A stretch of 64,000 bases of DNA from Pampus argenteus (GCA_036937835.1 CM072861.1:4211001-4275000), one strand, 5' to 3'; counted from the first letter of the stretch, positions 48,880 through 62,337 are shown. A program made the numbers and translations. Notes: generated by a model from the sequence alone, not told the origin.

Positions 48880-49215
48880 AGAGGCAATACAACACTCAAG
48901 TTACAGTTAAAAGTCATACATTCAAAATCTTACAGTCAGCAGAACGGTCTCTGTTGATGGATTATTATATCTGACACATGAACATGTAAGAAAGGTTTAA
49001 ATGTGATAGGTCTTTCAGGTGAAGTTGTTTTTAATATATAATGTTGGACAGTTTCTTTCTATAATGTTTCTACGTGTTTTATAAGCATTCTATGTTTTGT
49101 CTATACAATCAGTAAAGTAGTTACAAATAACAAGTAGTACAGCTCTCAAATCAATGGCTACAAGTTACAATTGTTACATCTGAAATGTAGTTAAGTAAAA
49201 GTGTAATGTAGTACA
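48880..49215 (+). repeat. dispersed repeat (ATTCAAAATCTTA type), copy 1
   Basis: ACATTCAAAATCTTACAGTC and later CTGAAATGTAGTTAAGTAAAAG resemble an abundant fish repeat rich in AAGTAAAAGTAC. A related segment lies at 56935. Strongly diverged; class unknown. Confidence 0.4.
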
Positions 49216-49219
49216 AAAA

Positions 49220-49256
49220 TCAATCAATCAATCAATCAATCAAATTTTATTTATTA
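49220..49256 (-). mobile_element. L2-like tail fragment
   Basis: Five AATC-type units followed by AAATTTTATTTAT match the terminal 13 bp plus tail of the L2-tail copies at 3796, 54898 and 58472, then the homology stops. Probably an extremely 5'-truncated insertion or a fossil. Confidence 0.5.
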
Positions 49257-50069
49257 AAATGAAAGCACTAGTGCAAGTATCATGAAAATGTAAGACTAGC
49301 TGGTGAACATCTATTTGGCCAAAAACCAATACCTTTAACATGTTATTACTAACATGTTAGCAATATGAACATTCATTTATCTCATCACCAGATGAACAAT
49401 TCTCTCTCCTTTTAGCTCTGGTTTTGGTCTATCTGGCTGTCTGGTGCTGAAAAACCAAACTCCACCTCTAATAAGTCTGATGGAACGCTTCACTCACTTC
49501 TGATTCATCGGTTCCTGTTGTAAGAATATTTCGCCTTCTCGCTCCATCCTTGAGGTTGTGTGTTTGCGGGGAGGAGTAGGGGTCATTTGAGTGGTAGCGA
49601 CTGGTGGATCTGGTTTCCTCCACACCAGGTGCAAGGCCTGTTTCACTCAAGAGACAAAGAGACAGCCAGGCCTCTACTCGGTTACCCGTCTTTATGAAAA
49701 GTCTTTTTTCTGTCTTTCTTTCTTGTTTTGCTTTTCTCTGCCATTACTCTGCTTTCAGACAGCAGACATGTTTTTTTCTACTTAGATGCCAAAGCAAACA
49801 CATTTAACAGCATTAATCAGTCTAATGCAGAAACTGAATTTTCCATCCATTACGCAGTCAAAGCATTCATGCATACACACATGCAAACACGCGCACCTGC
49901 ATATTTTTACATGGGTTGTGATGGGCTGGGATTTTCATGTTGTTAAGCTGGAGTCTCATGCACGGTTATTTTGTGCAGAGATGAGAAAACAGGAAATTGG
50001 TAGCGTTTCGTTCCCTTCTGCCAGGCTTCAACTGCTAATTGAGCATATGCTTTCCCCCTATAGTACCTC

Positions 50070-50215
50070 ATTAGTGAGAGAAAAGGGGGGAGAGGAGAGG
50101 CAAGGATAGACAGAGGCAGAGAAGAGAGGGAGAAAGAAGAAGGAGAAGTGATTCAAAGACGGCGCGAAAGGAGGAAATAAATGACAGCAAGAGAAAGAAA
50201 TGAGAAAGAGGAAAT
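50070..50215. repeat. purine-rich (GA) tract
   Basis: Plus strand almost all A and G. Opposite-strand open frames are compositional. Confidence 0.85.
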
Positions 50216-50327
50216 GTGAAATTGGCTTCAGGTGATAGATTCTGCTGTGACTATGAGGCCCTGTGGCATCAGGGAGAATTCCCTTCCTCAAGACAAGCCA
50301 ATCCTGTCATAGAACCGCAGGCTATGC

Positions 50328-50330
<3 letters not shown>

Positions 50331-50360
<30 letters not shown>
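50331..50360. repeat. (CA)n microsatellite
   Basis: 15 uninterrupted units. Confidence 0.95.
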
Positions 50361-50364
<4 letters not shown>

Positions 50365-50517
50365 CAGTAAGTGCAAACTCTTCTCCCACAAAGTATTTCA
50401 CTTAAAAGCCTCACAGCTACAGGTACTAAATCATGTTCTATACGTACTGTGATATACTATATCAGTTCACACAGTTTACACTGACCTTAAAGGTTCATTA
50501 GTGACCTTGGGTTAGGG

Positions 50518-50566
50518 TTAGTGTAATTTAGACTGACTTGGAAAAAGTCAGCCTAAATTACACTAA
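50518..50566. repeat. strong inverted repeat, 20-bp arms
   Basis: TTAGTGTAATTTAGACTGAC (50518-50537) pairs with GTCAGCCTAAATTACACTAA (50547-50566) with one G-T type mismatch and a 9-nt loop. A further CATTAGTGAC at 50488 is complementary to the CACTAATGAC end of the right arm. No transposon ends or target duplication were recognised. Confidence 0.85.
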
Positions 50567-52952
50567 TGACTGTTTTAGTGTTGAAGTAGGGTTATCGTAA
50601 ATTGCAGAAACAAACAAGGTGTTTCATTTCATAGGTGTTCGATATGTGTTTTGAAGCACTATTAACAAAATGAAATAGGAAAAAAAAGCACTAGTATGTG
50701 TTGTAGATATATGCAGAAAATAAATCCGATCTGTGAAACATTTTAATTTTTATATGATATGCATATGAAAGATGTAGGCTAAAGCACATTCTCAGCCTCA
50801 GCCTCGTTTTTTTATAGCCAGGAGAAAATACCCATCAGCAAAATCCATCACAGTATCACGAAACTGAGAAAATGATGACTAAAACACTGATTGGAATTAG
50901 ACTGCGTGTGTAAATGGTTTGATGTGCTTTACGCTGACAGAAATCATTGTAAAGGTAATGTTAACTTTATAAGATATTTAGACATGAATGGATAATTCTT
51001 CTTTTTTTGCTTTGAAAACTGAACTCAAAAATGTATTAAAAAAGTAAAAAAAAAATTTTTTCTCAGAAACTGAATTCAAGGCGAGCAGCTGCCGGTTAGA
51101 AGTATGTCAATATTGTACCGTTCAATAACTTCATATCATCAGTGATTCAAATGCATGACGTATGCGAGAGGTGTTCCTCATCATTATTTTACCAATGCTG
51201 CTCTTTCCTCAGCTCTACAGAAAAACACACCACTCAGCACCAAACAGTTGCTCCGTGTCTGCGAGTATGTATGAGCAAGCAAGTTTGCTGACGCATTCAC
51301 CATATCCACCCTGTAAGGTGCACCCTGGTGCACCCATGTGTCAGCAATGCTGAACGTAGGCTGATAAGCATGCTGTGTATGCAACATGCATGTATGTACA
51401 TTCACCAAACACTTGAAAAGTAGTTCTAATATGTAAACTTTGATTGGTATGGCTCCTACTTGTCTCATAAACCTCAGCAGGATTTGCTCTAACAAGGTGT
51501 CAAACATTTTGTCGTCACCTGCCTGTCTCTGCTCTGTTATTGTCCCTGCCGTCTCTGTCCTCCTGTAACGTCCCGCCTGCCTCTCACGATTTACCCACAT
51601 CCGATGGAAAGTGGAAAGTTCTCTAGAAGCCTTTCTGTCTCTCTCTCCTGCCATCTCTCCCTAACCCCGTTTGAAAGGCGTACCAAAGCCGAACTGAAGG
51701 CTCTCAAATTGATACTTAAATCTCGAAAAATCATAGGAGGCTCAAAAAAAAAAAAAAAAAAAAAAGTAATCTCCAGCCACCCGCAGGCCAGAGCTCAGCC
51801 TGCTATAACAAACATGTCTCTCTCTCTGTCTGACTCTATATCCCCCAGTTTATCTCTTCTCTGTCGTTGTGTGTTTTCTTTGTCATGATCTGAGCTCCAT
51901 TGTTCTCAGCGAGTGTTCGGAGGATGACAGTGTGCAGGAGGGAGCCAAGATCAACATCAGTTTATGTAAGCAAAACATTCTCACATCAAGTAAGTAAGAT
52001 GAAAGATGAAAGAAATTCAGCGCACACAGACCCCTTCCTGCTTCACAGTGACATACATAGTAGATGACAAGAGTTAAGACAAAAGCTGCGCGAGTCGCTG
52101 CATATTTAGCATCTCGCCTCTTTTAGCCTTTTACCAGGCGCAGATGTTTAATACGGGAATTATATAAACAGGTTGATTGCAAATGAGATTTATATAAAAC
52201 ACGAGGAAGGTTGAAAAAAAAAAAACACGTGGACCAAATATAGACATTTTAAACAACTGATTATTAGAAGTAATAAAAGTAAAAAGAAGTAATGAACATC
52301 TGATGACTGTAAAACAAACAAAAAGTTAATGTTAATAAATTAATAAACTGTAAAAGCACTACAGGCTGCAACAAAACCTCTTTGTTAAGACATTTAAGTG
52401 TGTGTTTGGCTACATTTACAACATGTGAACCGTCTCCACCTTCACACACTGCACTCGTCACTCTTCACTTGTGTTGCGTACAGATTTGCACCTTTAAAAA
52501 TACGGTACTTTCAAACTGTTTAGCATCGATTTAGTGATGACAAGACGCGATGTGATCTTTGGTATAAACACATCCACCTTCACAGGGTCACATGTAGATT
52601 CTGGGATAGAGTTGTGTTTTTCTTTCGCGTGCAAAATCAGTAACTAAATAATGTAGTAAAATGATTCTACATATATGAAGCATTTACATGGATGATGACA
52701 AGTTGCTGTAAATCCTGCGACTGCTGGAGCGTTTCACTTCTCTCCACGTCTCCACGTCTCTCCATGTGTTAAATGACATTCAGTCTTACGGCATGTCTGC
52801 ATGCGCTCGCACGCTAATTGGTCTGCAACATCTGTCCTCACACACTCAAACACACATGCGTCTAATGCTGTCTCTGTCAGACAAATGAGGGCGAAGACAC
52901 ACAAAGCTTTCCAGCGTGTGACTTCACTGATGTAATGTGTATACGTTTGAAC
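50567..52952. other. gene-free DNA
   Basis: A poly(A) run lies at 51745-51765 and a (TC)n stretch near 51815-51832. The 156-codon minus-strand frame at 51184-51654 shows no recognisable domain. Confidence 0.45.
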
Positions 52953-52991
52953 TGTGTGTGTGTATATGTGTGTTTGTGTGTGTGTGTGTGT
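52953..52991. repeat. imperfect (GT)n microsatellite
   Basis: GT units with TAT and TTT interruptions. Confidence 0.88.
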
Positions 52992-53354
52992 TGCAAGTGT
53001 GCACCATTAAATATATATTCCAGTTGTTTATGATGGTAACACAAAAATAACAAAGGTTTTAAAAAGAAAGGAATAATCTTGCACCAGTGAACCACTGGTG
53101 CACATTTCTGCACACAACTCACAGCGGTGGAACGTTCCTAATGACACACAGTGACCTAATACTCAAGGGTGAAATGTATGCATAGCTTAATGCCACATTT
53201 TGTCTTGCACATGGAGATTAAAAGCATATGTGGTGCTGCTTGTTTTTACATCAGCTATAAAAAGACGCTTTCTCAACTTCCCAGGGCCGCTGGCAAGTTG
53301 ACTCGCTCAGAAAAGGTTCAAGCATGAGAAAGAGACGAGGAGTTTGCATCATTC

Positions 53355-53525
53355 CTTTAATCTGAGTTTTAGGAGGGGGTTGAGGAGAGGGTGAGAGAGG
53401 GAGGGAGGGGGGGAGGCGGAGGAGGAGAATGAGCGAACAACAAAGAAAGAAAATGACAGAGGGAAGAAAAGACGAGAGGGGACAAAACAAAGAGGAGGGG
53501 TTGCTTAACAACTGAGAGAGGAGAG
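53355..53525. repeat. purine-rich (GA) tract
   Basis: Plus strand dominated by GGGAGG, GAGAGG and AGAAAG units. Confidence 0.85.
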
Positions 53526-54897
53526 AGCATATTTCCTCAGACAGGACACACACTGTTATACACACCACACATGCCCTCCCTCTATAATATAGAGTCTATA
53601 TACACAAATATACTGAAAGAAACATGATTGTATTCCTCCTGCAGTTGCTTTTCTTTTATTAAGTAGACAACAGTGTTGTGTTTTTGTCGTGATAATATTG
53701 GAACAAAACTGTTTTTTTTTCTCATATTGCACCCTGTTCGTAAAACATCAATACCAAACCAATACATCAGCCCCCCATCCTGAGCCCGAGCACAGCCATC
53801 GCCCCCCCGAGCAGCAGCGCATTGATTTTCTTTGTCAACTCCTGAGTTAAGAAACAGATGGGTCTCAAAGAGGACACTGACAGGCGTCAGCGGCGACAGC
53901 AATCAAACTGGCAGAGTGACGGAGACGACATCCAGCAGCATCCAGTCACGCCGCGCGGTTGGAGGGCAGACAGACATGATGGCGTTCTCCACGTGGCGCT
54001 CTTTAGTCTGCCCGTCTGCGCTGTCACTAACAGCCAGTGGTTGGACGTAGTCATGTATTCTACGCTTTAAAAAAAAAAGGTACAATCTGGAGTTTTTGGC
54101 CACTTGTAATGAACATAAAACATAATGTGTCACTCTTAAGTCACCTGACCTGTGACCTGTAACCTTTGACTCGCAGAGTTAAAACCGTTTCAAGTTTAAG
54201 ATCCCAGGGCAGGAATCTCAACTGTTTGATTATTAGACCTGCAGGGGATGAGTTGAACAATATTAACACAGTAAATGTTCAGATACCATGTCATTACTGG
54301 CATCTTGACTCACATTCACTGTCCTGTGCTTGAGATTTGTTAAGGGCTTGCTTGGACTGAATTGTCTTGACTGCCTGTGGGACTTTTTGACATCTTGTCT
54401 TCATCAGGGCTTTTTATGACCTTATTTTGAGTATAAGATATCAACTTTCAGACACTCAGACAGAGCTAACACCATCCAGAGGATGCTGACAGGCAAGTTT
54501 GTTGGTTGCTTGGCCCTGTTGTTGACCGGGGAAGATAATAAACTCAAGGTTTGATAGTGTTATATAAATGTTTTTTTTTAGTTTCCCAAACCCATTCTAA
54601 CCTTAACATACCCTGCTATCCGGCAAATAAACAGATGGCTTGGGATGAAAACATAACCCCGTCCAACACTGCTGGTGCATGCAAAAGGATCTTGGATGTG
54701 GGCATTTTTAACAAAACGTGTGTACACTTCCAAGTTTCAGCAGGAACACGTTTCCTCAGCAAAACAAGAGACAAGAAGGCCTGGAATGATGCCATGGCAT
54801 CAAATAATGTGCCATAGCTGCTAAATGCTCCACTTTCACCAGCTAGTCTAAAACTAGCAGTTAGATGTTTGGTGCTGGTAGTGTACAGTGGCTTATA
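53526..54897. other. gene-free DNA
   Basis: 53770-54050 is G+C-richer than its flanks and open in several frames, but I recognised no protein on either strand. Confidence 0.4.
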
Positions 54898-55142
54898 TCA
54901 AATCAAATCAAATCAAATTTTATTTATATAGCCCAAAATCACAAAATACATTTGTCTCAGAGGGCTTTACAATCTGTACAGGGAGTGACACCCTCTGTCC
55001 TTAGACCCTCGATTCGAGTGAGGAAAAACTTGCCCACCAAAAAACCTTTTAACAGGAAAAAAGGTGGAAGAAACCTCAGGAAGAGCCACAGAGGAGGGAT
55101 CCCTCTCCCAGGACGGACAGACGTGCAATGATGTCACATGTA
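54898..55142 (-). mobile_element. L2-like LINE 3' end, copy 2
   Basis: Differs from copy 1 (3796) at about two positions over 220 bp (AAATCAC for AAGTCAC; one base in the poly-A-rich GGAAAAAAGG segment). The tail has four ATCAA units against one in copy 1. Sense strand is minus, as judged from the TATATAAATAAAATTT end. Confidence 0.78.
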
Positions 55143-56089
55143 CAGAACAAATCAACACACACATATTGTACAATGAATATATATATATAAACTAAATATT
55201 TTATTGTGGTTATAAAAATACTATTCTAGTGACAGAACTGTGTCAGTGACCTGGGGGATAGTACGGTACTTTGTATTTTTCGGGGCTACTTGTTCCTATG
55301 AAGCCAGCCTCAGACACTGTACAGAATTAGACACACACTCTGAATGCTGCGCGCCACTACTTTCTAAGCCTCTTGTGATTTGTCCAGTCAATCAATCGGT
55401 CGATCAGCCCGTTTGACTGTCAGCCTGTCAGAGCTCCAGTCGGCTGCGGCTCGGTGAAGCACACCAGATAAGACCGAGTCCCTGTGGACGAGCAGAAAAA
55501 CACCGCTGTCACTGCAATCATTCCAGCAGTGTGAACTTGGCTTCACCAACCACAGCCTGGCCACGGGGGCACCCACTAGAGAGCATGGGTGGGAGGGGGC
55601 AGTTCTGAGAGGAAGTGTCTTGCGCCTTAGGAGATGCCATTCTGAGAGCAGCTGGTGCCCTGGCAGGATTAGATACAGAGGAGAAGCCACGCTGACAGAG
55701 AAAGATGGAGGGCATCAAACACCCACATAGTCATCCCTCCACTTCCTCTCTGCCTCTATCTCTCTCGAAGGGTAAACAATTCAATAAAAACTGTGCCAGA
55801 GATAGCAGTGATGCCCACTATGATGCCAAGCCCAGGGCCCTCCAACCATCTGATATTGACAAAACACCCAGCTCACACTGAGGAAGAGATTTCATGGAGT
55901 TGCTCAGTGGTTGGATGTGTCTGGAGCACTCGCAGTGAGGGGGGGATGCATGAGTTTAAGAGGGGGCAAAACGCCTTATTTGTGTGCATAACTGTTGAAT
56001 GTACTTAAAAAAAAAAAAAAAATCCTCCTAAAATGTTCCCCCACTACGAGAGGATTAAATTACAAAAAGTTCTTTGGGCTAAACATCAG
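55143..56089. other. gene-free DNA
   Basis: Short open frames without known domains; a poly(A) run at 56007-56022. Confidence 0.45.
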
Positions 56090-56215
56090 CTAACATGAAC
56101 ATACAAACTGCTTGCATGTTAACGTCCCAGGTATAATGTTTACCACATTAATGCAGTGTGTTAGCATGAAAACAGCACTAAACACAAAGTACAGCTGAGG
56201 ATGATGGAAATATCA
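56090..56215 (+). repeat. dispersed teleost repeat (TTAGCATG/GCACTAAACACAAAG), copy 1
   Basis: AGGTATAATGTTTACCACAT, GTGTTAGCATG and GCACTAAACACAAAGTACAG then GCTGAGGATGATGG. The same order recurs at 60300. I recall it as common in fish, class unknown. Confidence 0.5.
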
Positions 56216-56934
56216 GCAGTTCAATTATTTGAACATGAATCAAAACATTTGACCCGATGATGTTAGATGAAAAGTAAAAGGATAAAAGTTGTCACAATTT
56301 ATTCTAAGGGTAATATGAATATATATATACCAAACCACATGGCAATCCATATAGTTGTTTAAGATATCTAAATTCACCTTCTGGGGACCATGAATGTCAA
56401 AATTACAAGGTTTCACTAATTTATTTGATTATTGAATTGTAAGTGGTGACAAAGACTTGAAGACATTGTTGGCCTAGCTGAAGCTTTTTAAGCCACCACA
56501 GTGATAGATACCATCTTACTTGTTAATGACCTAGAAAGGTGAGCTACAAGCAGCATTTAGCAGCTCAAACTGCCTGCCAGAATTGGATTTTGGTCTTGGT
56601 TGAAACCTTTACTGAAAATGCAACCTCTTGTCAGAAACTGATTTATTGTTTAAGTTTCCACGGTTACTTCATGGTCTGAATACAGCAGGCCATAGTCTAT
56701 CCTGAAACAGACATTTATCATGCACAACGTTCAACGTCAAGTCAAAAGTGAAGAAAAATTCAAGTGAAGTCACGTCACTCATTCATGAGTTTGTTGAGCT
56801 GATCACTGATGTTCAAGCAGATCATTCAGTTGTGATTTTTACTGGTTTCAATAGTCTATAAATCGTGGGGTAAGAAGCCCTCAAAGGATTTAACTAAATA
56901 AATGTAGCAACCATGTACACATATCCCATTAGAA

Positions 56935-57104
56935 GAAAACGTCCTGCATTCAAAATACTGCTTCAGTTCAAGTACATAGGCAAAGTAAAACTACTGACTC
57001 TGCAGTAAAATAGTTTATGGTGATGCGTCAGTGTTAGAGCATGTTACTGTTGTAGCTGCTGGAGGTGGAGCTAGTTTCTTTATATACAGTTAGCTAGTTT
57101 AGTC
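56935..57104 (+). repeat. dispersed repeat (ATTCAAAATCTTA type), copy 2
   Basis: GTCCTGCATTCAAAATACTG, AAGTAAAACTACTGACTCTG and GTTGTAGCTGCTGGAGGTGG follow the order I recall for this fish repeat; a related diverged copy is at 48880. Confidence 0.45.
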
Positions 57105-57240
57105 CAGTGGTTCCTAACATAGGGGCTGGTATTCATCTTTTAGACTTTAATCTCTGAAATATTGGACCATTTGTCCTCTTAGGGCACTGAGCAGTTGTTA
57201 AAATGAAACCACGTAAGAAGTGTAGAGGGGAAATGTACTT
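57105..57240 (+). mobile_element. hAT-type fragment (CAGTGGTTCC end)
   Basis: Starts CAGTGGTTCCTAACATAGGG and later has GAAATATTGGACCATTTG and AATGAAACCACGTAAGAAG, an order I recall from a widespread vertebrate hAT non-autonomous family. The far end was not found. Confidence 0.45.
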
Positions 57241-58259
57241 ACATTGATCCACTGCCTATGAGATTGTGACAGGTGGTTAATGGTAAATATGGTAAAGAGG
57301 ACAGATCTTTAATCAAAGCTGGTATCAACATATTTAAAATGTTTCACAGTGAGTGATGCTTGTGCATGCTCACTTGTTCCTCAGACAAACACGAACTGCT
57401 TCCCTTAGACTAAAAAGAACGAGCAGTGCTGCACTGGCATAAATCCATTTAGATGCCATCCTTTCTGTTGATTATCACAATTTCACAGTTCACCTGAAAG
57501 TCATCTAAAAACCAATTAAAACAGGTTCACGCTACATTCCTCCTCATTTCCACAGATCACAGGGAACTGCCAGCAGAATTAAAAGGTAAGATCTGGTAAT
57601 TACCTCCAAACCGACCAAAAATTTCAGATCTATTATGTGATTTCTCCACTGGGCTTATCACGGCCTTATCAGACTGTTGGCTGATTATGGAGCGAAGCCC
57701 TGTGATGAAAAACGAGGAAGAAATAGCAAAATAGATAGAGAGTAAAATAACAAAAAATAGCATAGACTGAGGCGATTGTGGATTCTGGATAAAAAGTCCC
57801 CTGGCACCCTCCTTCTCCTGGCAGCAACAGACGGCTAGAAAGATGAAAGGACGGATGGATGTGTGGTGAAATGAAAGGGTGGAAGACTAGATGAAAGAGA
57901 GGAGGTCAAGTGTGAGAGACAGGGAGACAGGTTTTCATCATGCATGGTTTTTTTTTTTCGTTTCTTGGATTAATGGCCCATCACGTTGCAGCCCTGATTA
58001 GCCCGGTTTGCTCTGCTCATTTACAATGGGTGATGGCACGTCACGGGTGAGTTGGCGCACATCTGGAGGCCCACGAGAAGATGAAGGGATGGAAGAAACT
58101 GCCGACTCAGATGAAAGGATGGAATCAACAGCACACCGATAAAAGTGAAGGAAACTCCGCCAACTCGCATGTTTTTCAGGAACGCCTGGTGTTCAAATGA
58201 TGAGTGATTACACTGCTGTATCCTCCCAAGAACAACCACAGCCTAAAGCAACCTATGTT
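57241..58259. other. gene-free DNA
   Basis: Nothing recognised apart from a poly(T) run near 57949. Confidence 0.45.
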
Positions 58260-58276
58260 TGCTGATGTTCCAAACT

Positions 58277-58681
<405 letters not shown>

Positions 58682-58691
58682 TGCTGATGTT

Positions 58692-59971
58692 GTTGTCTTT
58701 TTGTTTGTCTGATGATTGCTGTATGGCACGATCCATCCATATCTGATCTTGACATGGTTCAAAACCTCGATTCTGTCCTATTTTATATTGACAGTCAATA
58801 ATTCTTCTAACCACGACCACCATTCCATAACCTTAACTTCTCCCAAGTAGTTGTTAAACCATGATCACAACGTTTCTGCAACCTTAATGAAGGAGCTGTT
58901 TTCAACCCAAACTGCAATCATTCCATATACTTAACCAAGTAGATTTTGTACCTAACCAAACTTTAACCATAGTGACAGAAGATCAGTAAATGCTTACTGA
59001 ACTGTTGGAAGGCCAACAAAAGCCTATAACTGTGTAGGCCATGCGTCATACAAGCAGACTCGAGACGTTGCCCAGTCTTGAGTTCAATCCCAGGACTTCC
59101 AAGAAGGATAACCACTAAACCACAGTAATACAGTACAAAACAAAAAGCAAACACCAGCTGAGACCAGAACATTGGGTTTTGATTCCAACAGTATATAAAA
59201 ACTCAAAATTACATTACAAAATCAAATAACTAATTGTTGTTGTTGTTGTTTATATTTTGACACTATGTTTTCCTCTCAGCTATAGTGCCCCACTTTAAAC
59301 AAATGGTTGTGATTGGCCCATCCCATCCCAGACCAGGATGAATGGAAATCTGAATGGGAAGGGGGGCCAGAGAAAGTAAAACATGAGCTCAGCAGATTGG
59401 TCTGGGTCCTAGGCTAAGTTTATCTGCTATAGATCGCAGATTTAAGTATAGGTAAATATGACAAACAAAAACCCTTTCTTTGCCAGTTAAAAACTTTGTT
59501 TTCAAAAAAAAAAAAAAAAAAGCCAGCTCTACTTTTTTTTGAGTATACACAACATATGGTCAAAAGTATTTCTAAAAACTTTCCAAAAACTGGAAAGTCA
59601 GAGGAGACAGATAAAAAAAAAAGATGCTTATGGTAAGTAATGAAGTTCCAATTTGTTGAAGAATGAGTTGTCTGATAAGAAAAAAAAAAAAGAATCACAA
59701 CAATGAGTGAGACAGAGAAAGTAGTGATTAAGCAGCGAGAAAGCACAGAGACAGAGGGAGAGATTTAGCGACAGAATATTCTGAGCATCTGTTGTTGAAG
59801 CTGACGATAATGCCTCGTTATTGTAGTCATTAGAGAAGCAGAGAATGGCAGAGAAAAAGAACAAGGTGCAAAGTGAAAATATAGCAGACAGAAACACACT
59901 ATAGGCGGGGGGGATAGAGTGGAGAGTTACTTACCTTTTTATTTGTTTGGAGAATAGAGTTCACCTTTTTA
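58692..59971. other. gene-free DNA
   Basis: Poly(A) at 59505-59521 and 59679-59690. 59030-59110 carries GAGTTCAATCCCAGGAC, which resembles a pol III B box, but no convincing SINE could be built around it. Confidence 0.4.
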
Positions 59972-60075
59972 AAAAGATAAGATAAAACTTTATTGATCCC
60001 TGTGGGGGAATTGGGTTTCTACAGCAGGTTACAGAGTGAGAACTATATTATAAACCCTGAACAAAGTATGAAGTA
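59972..60075 (-). mobile_element. LINE 3'-end-like fragment, antisense
   Basis: AGATAAGATAAAACTTTATT then GATCCCTGTGGGGGAATT is the antisense form of a very common fish LINE 3' end (TTTATTGATCCC...GGGAAATT). Nothing coding is preserved. Confidence 0.5.
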
Positions 60076-60299
60076 GGTGATCAAAACAAACAATAAAAGC
60101 TGAAAAAAGATAAACATTAGAAGCACATAAAAGGGTAATTATGTAGCATAACAGCCATTACATGACCATAGCTGCCAAATATGCAGAAATATGTTCAAAT
60201 GGGAATTAGAATTATTAGACTACCACCACGCTCGCTGCTCTGTGTGGCTGTGCTGCGTCAGACACTACTAAAGCAAATGTAGTTGTCATGCATGCACAG

Positions 60300-60435
60300 A
60301 ATGACATGCTGACAACTAGCATGCATACTGTTTACCGTGTTCTCCATCCTAGTTTAGCGTGTAAGCATGCTAACATGTTGTTAGTTAGCACTAAACACAA
60401 GCAAAGCTGCAACTGATGGCAACGTCATTAGCGTA
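60300..60435 (+). repeat. dispersed teleost repeat (TTAGCATG/GCACTAAACACAAAG), copy 2
   Basis: ACTGTTTACCGTGTTCTCCA, TAGTTTAGCGTGTAAGCATG, GCACTAAACACAAGCAAAGC and AACTGATGGCAACGTCATTAG (trimmed) follow the order of the copy at 56090. Confidence 0.55.
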
Positions 60436-60683
60436 GCATTACATTTTATATTGTAACATTGATACACATCATGCTATAAGAAATTGTCAAGAGATTCAAT
60501 TCAGTACGAAGGTAGTTGGAACACGTACAGTCACCTGCTTTGCCAGATTGATAATCTAATCAAGGGAGCGGCAGCAGCACGGGATGCATCACAGCATCAT
60601 GCACCAGATGTTCTAGTAGATATTACACTAGACTAGTGAAAATATTTATTCCATGTAATTCGTGTCTGGATCAACTAGTGGAT

Positions 60684-60706
60684 TGACCAAAGTAGTGAAC
60701 TGACCA
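60684..60706 (+). repeat. dispersed CCAAAGT-motif repeat, copy D
   Basis: TGACCAAAGTAGTGAACTGA, fourth member of the family seen at 472, 37458 and 41258. Confidence 0.45.
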
Positions 60707-60739
60707 ATGAGCATTTCCATTTCATACTGCTAGGTTGTC

Positions 60740-60764
60740 TTAAAAAAAAAAAAAAAAAAAAAAA
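60740..60764. repeat. poly(A) run
   Basis: About 25 A residues; could be a retroposon tail, but no body was recognised upstream. Confidence 0.9.
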
Positions 60765-61051
60765 AGTAGCATCTATTAAAAAGTTTTAAATTGTGTATGA
60801 GCTATTTGTGCGTATGGCATAAGTATGCTGTATGTGTAAACAACGTTTCCTCTTGACATCAGAAGGCTGGTGTTTAGATAGAAACCCACGTTTTATGTCC
60901 TACTTGTTCCCTGTATGACTTGGTGTGTGAGTGATGGATTCAATTATCCCTCTATGCGAGGTGGTAGAAAACTTTTTCCTATTGCACCAGTGTTAAGTGG
61001 TGTGTGTAGGCAGGGAATTACAGGGAAAAGAACCAATCAAAAATACATGTG

Positions 61052-61077
61052 GTGTGTGTGTGTGTGTGTGTGTGTGT
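61052..61077. repeat. (GT)n microsatellite
   Basis: 13 uninterrupted units. Confidence 0.95.
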
Positions 61078-62337
61078 AGGTACAGTGTTTCAGTGTCTCA
61101 CCGCCTCTTGTCTGTCTGTATACATCAAGATGCATCAAGATGAATCAAAGGCACCCTGTGACCATAGTTCCACGTGGGATCACTTCTCATCTCTAAGAGT
61201 CATTAGGTGATGGCAAATGTGTAATGTGTAAGTGTGTGTAAGCATCTGTGGGGATAGCAGAAAATGCGTTCCTGCAAGACACTCACCTGACTCACCATCA
61301 CATACATTTATATCCACGTAGGAGCTGTTTTTATGGAAAGTAATTAGACAAAGACAGCTTCGCTGAGAGTAATGCTCCCATTTCCAGAACACTCTACCTA
61401 CACCGACCCAATTGCACACATTCAAACCTGAAAGCTAAGAGAGGGAGAGAGAGGGAGAGAGAGATAGAGAGGGGGGGAGAGAAACACACAGAGAGAAATT
61501 CAAATTAAATGGTGCATTGTAAATTTATTTTAGTGGAGCTCTCAGTTCAACAACAGAATAGCAGCAATGCAAATATGGTTGTTTTTATATATTTTTTTCA
61601 CACAACTTTCTATTTCCTACATCCCCTTACATCATTTTCTTCTAACTTAATGGCCAGCAGCTCTAGTCCAGTGTCATATTACTGCAGCAGCCAGTAAGTA
61701 GGACGTGCTATTATCTGTTTACAGCAATAATTCAGTTTTAGCAAACATCTACCACTGATATCACATCAGGATGTTGTAGAGTAACTTAACTTTTGCATCC
61801 CTGAGGATATTTGTGACAGGCTTAGTAAATACCCCCACTTGTTGGCTGGAGAAGCAGTGACAGCACAGTACCGCAGCTGGAGCAGCTGGGGTTAAGGACC
61901 TAAACTGTCTATCTGATAAGTATGTCTTTTACAGCAGCTTTAATGTGATAGAGCATACACAACACTGTGAGTTAAGCAAAGGGGGTAAAGTAGGATTACA
62001 CTGCAATTCCATTGGATTGGAGGGGGTTTGATGTTGGTCAAAAACAGTATCAGATCCATTCTTGTCGCTGGCGTGTCTGTGTTTGCTCCTGAGCTGTTGG
62101 GTTTGTCAGAGAGGTGGATTGCAGTGAGCTGTGGAGTGAAAAACAGCCTTCCAGTCAGAGCGATAAGACGACCTGTGCCAGCCGTCTCTTCAGCTACGCA
62201 ACCTGATGGGGAGAGAGAAGAAAAGAAAAAAAAAGTCAGAAATCAATATGTCAGCTCTCTGGCCCTCGCCATAATGGCTCCCAAAGGGGTGATAAGAAGC
62301 TTAGTGTTTTCCAATGAGAAAGGAGGGTGTGGGAGAA
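61078..62337. other. gene-free DNA
   Basis: A (GAGA/GGGAGA) run at 61440-61490. The 114-codon frame at 62028-62372 ends in a GT repeat and has no recognised domain. Confidence 0.45.

Noticed and set aside
50510..50522. Telomere-like TTAGGG units
   Set aside because: Fewer than two units; chance level.
51184..51654. 156-codon minus-strand frame
   Set aside because: Longest frame outside low-complexity DNA, but no recognised motif; I could not support it as a gene.
59030..59110. tRNA or SINE with B box GTTCAATCCC
   Set aside because: The A-box-like sequence nearby is on the opposite strand and no tail or arms could be found.
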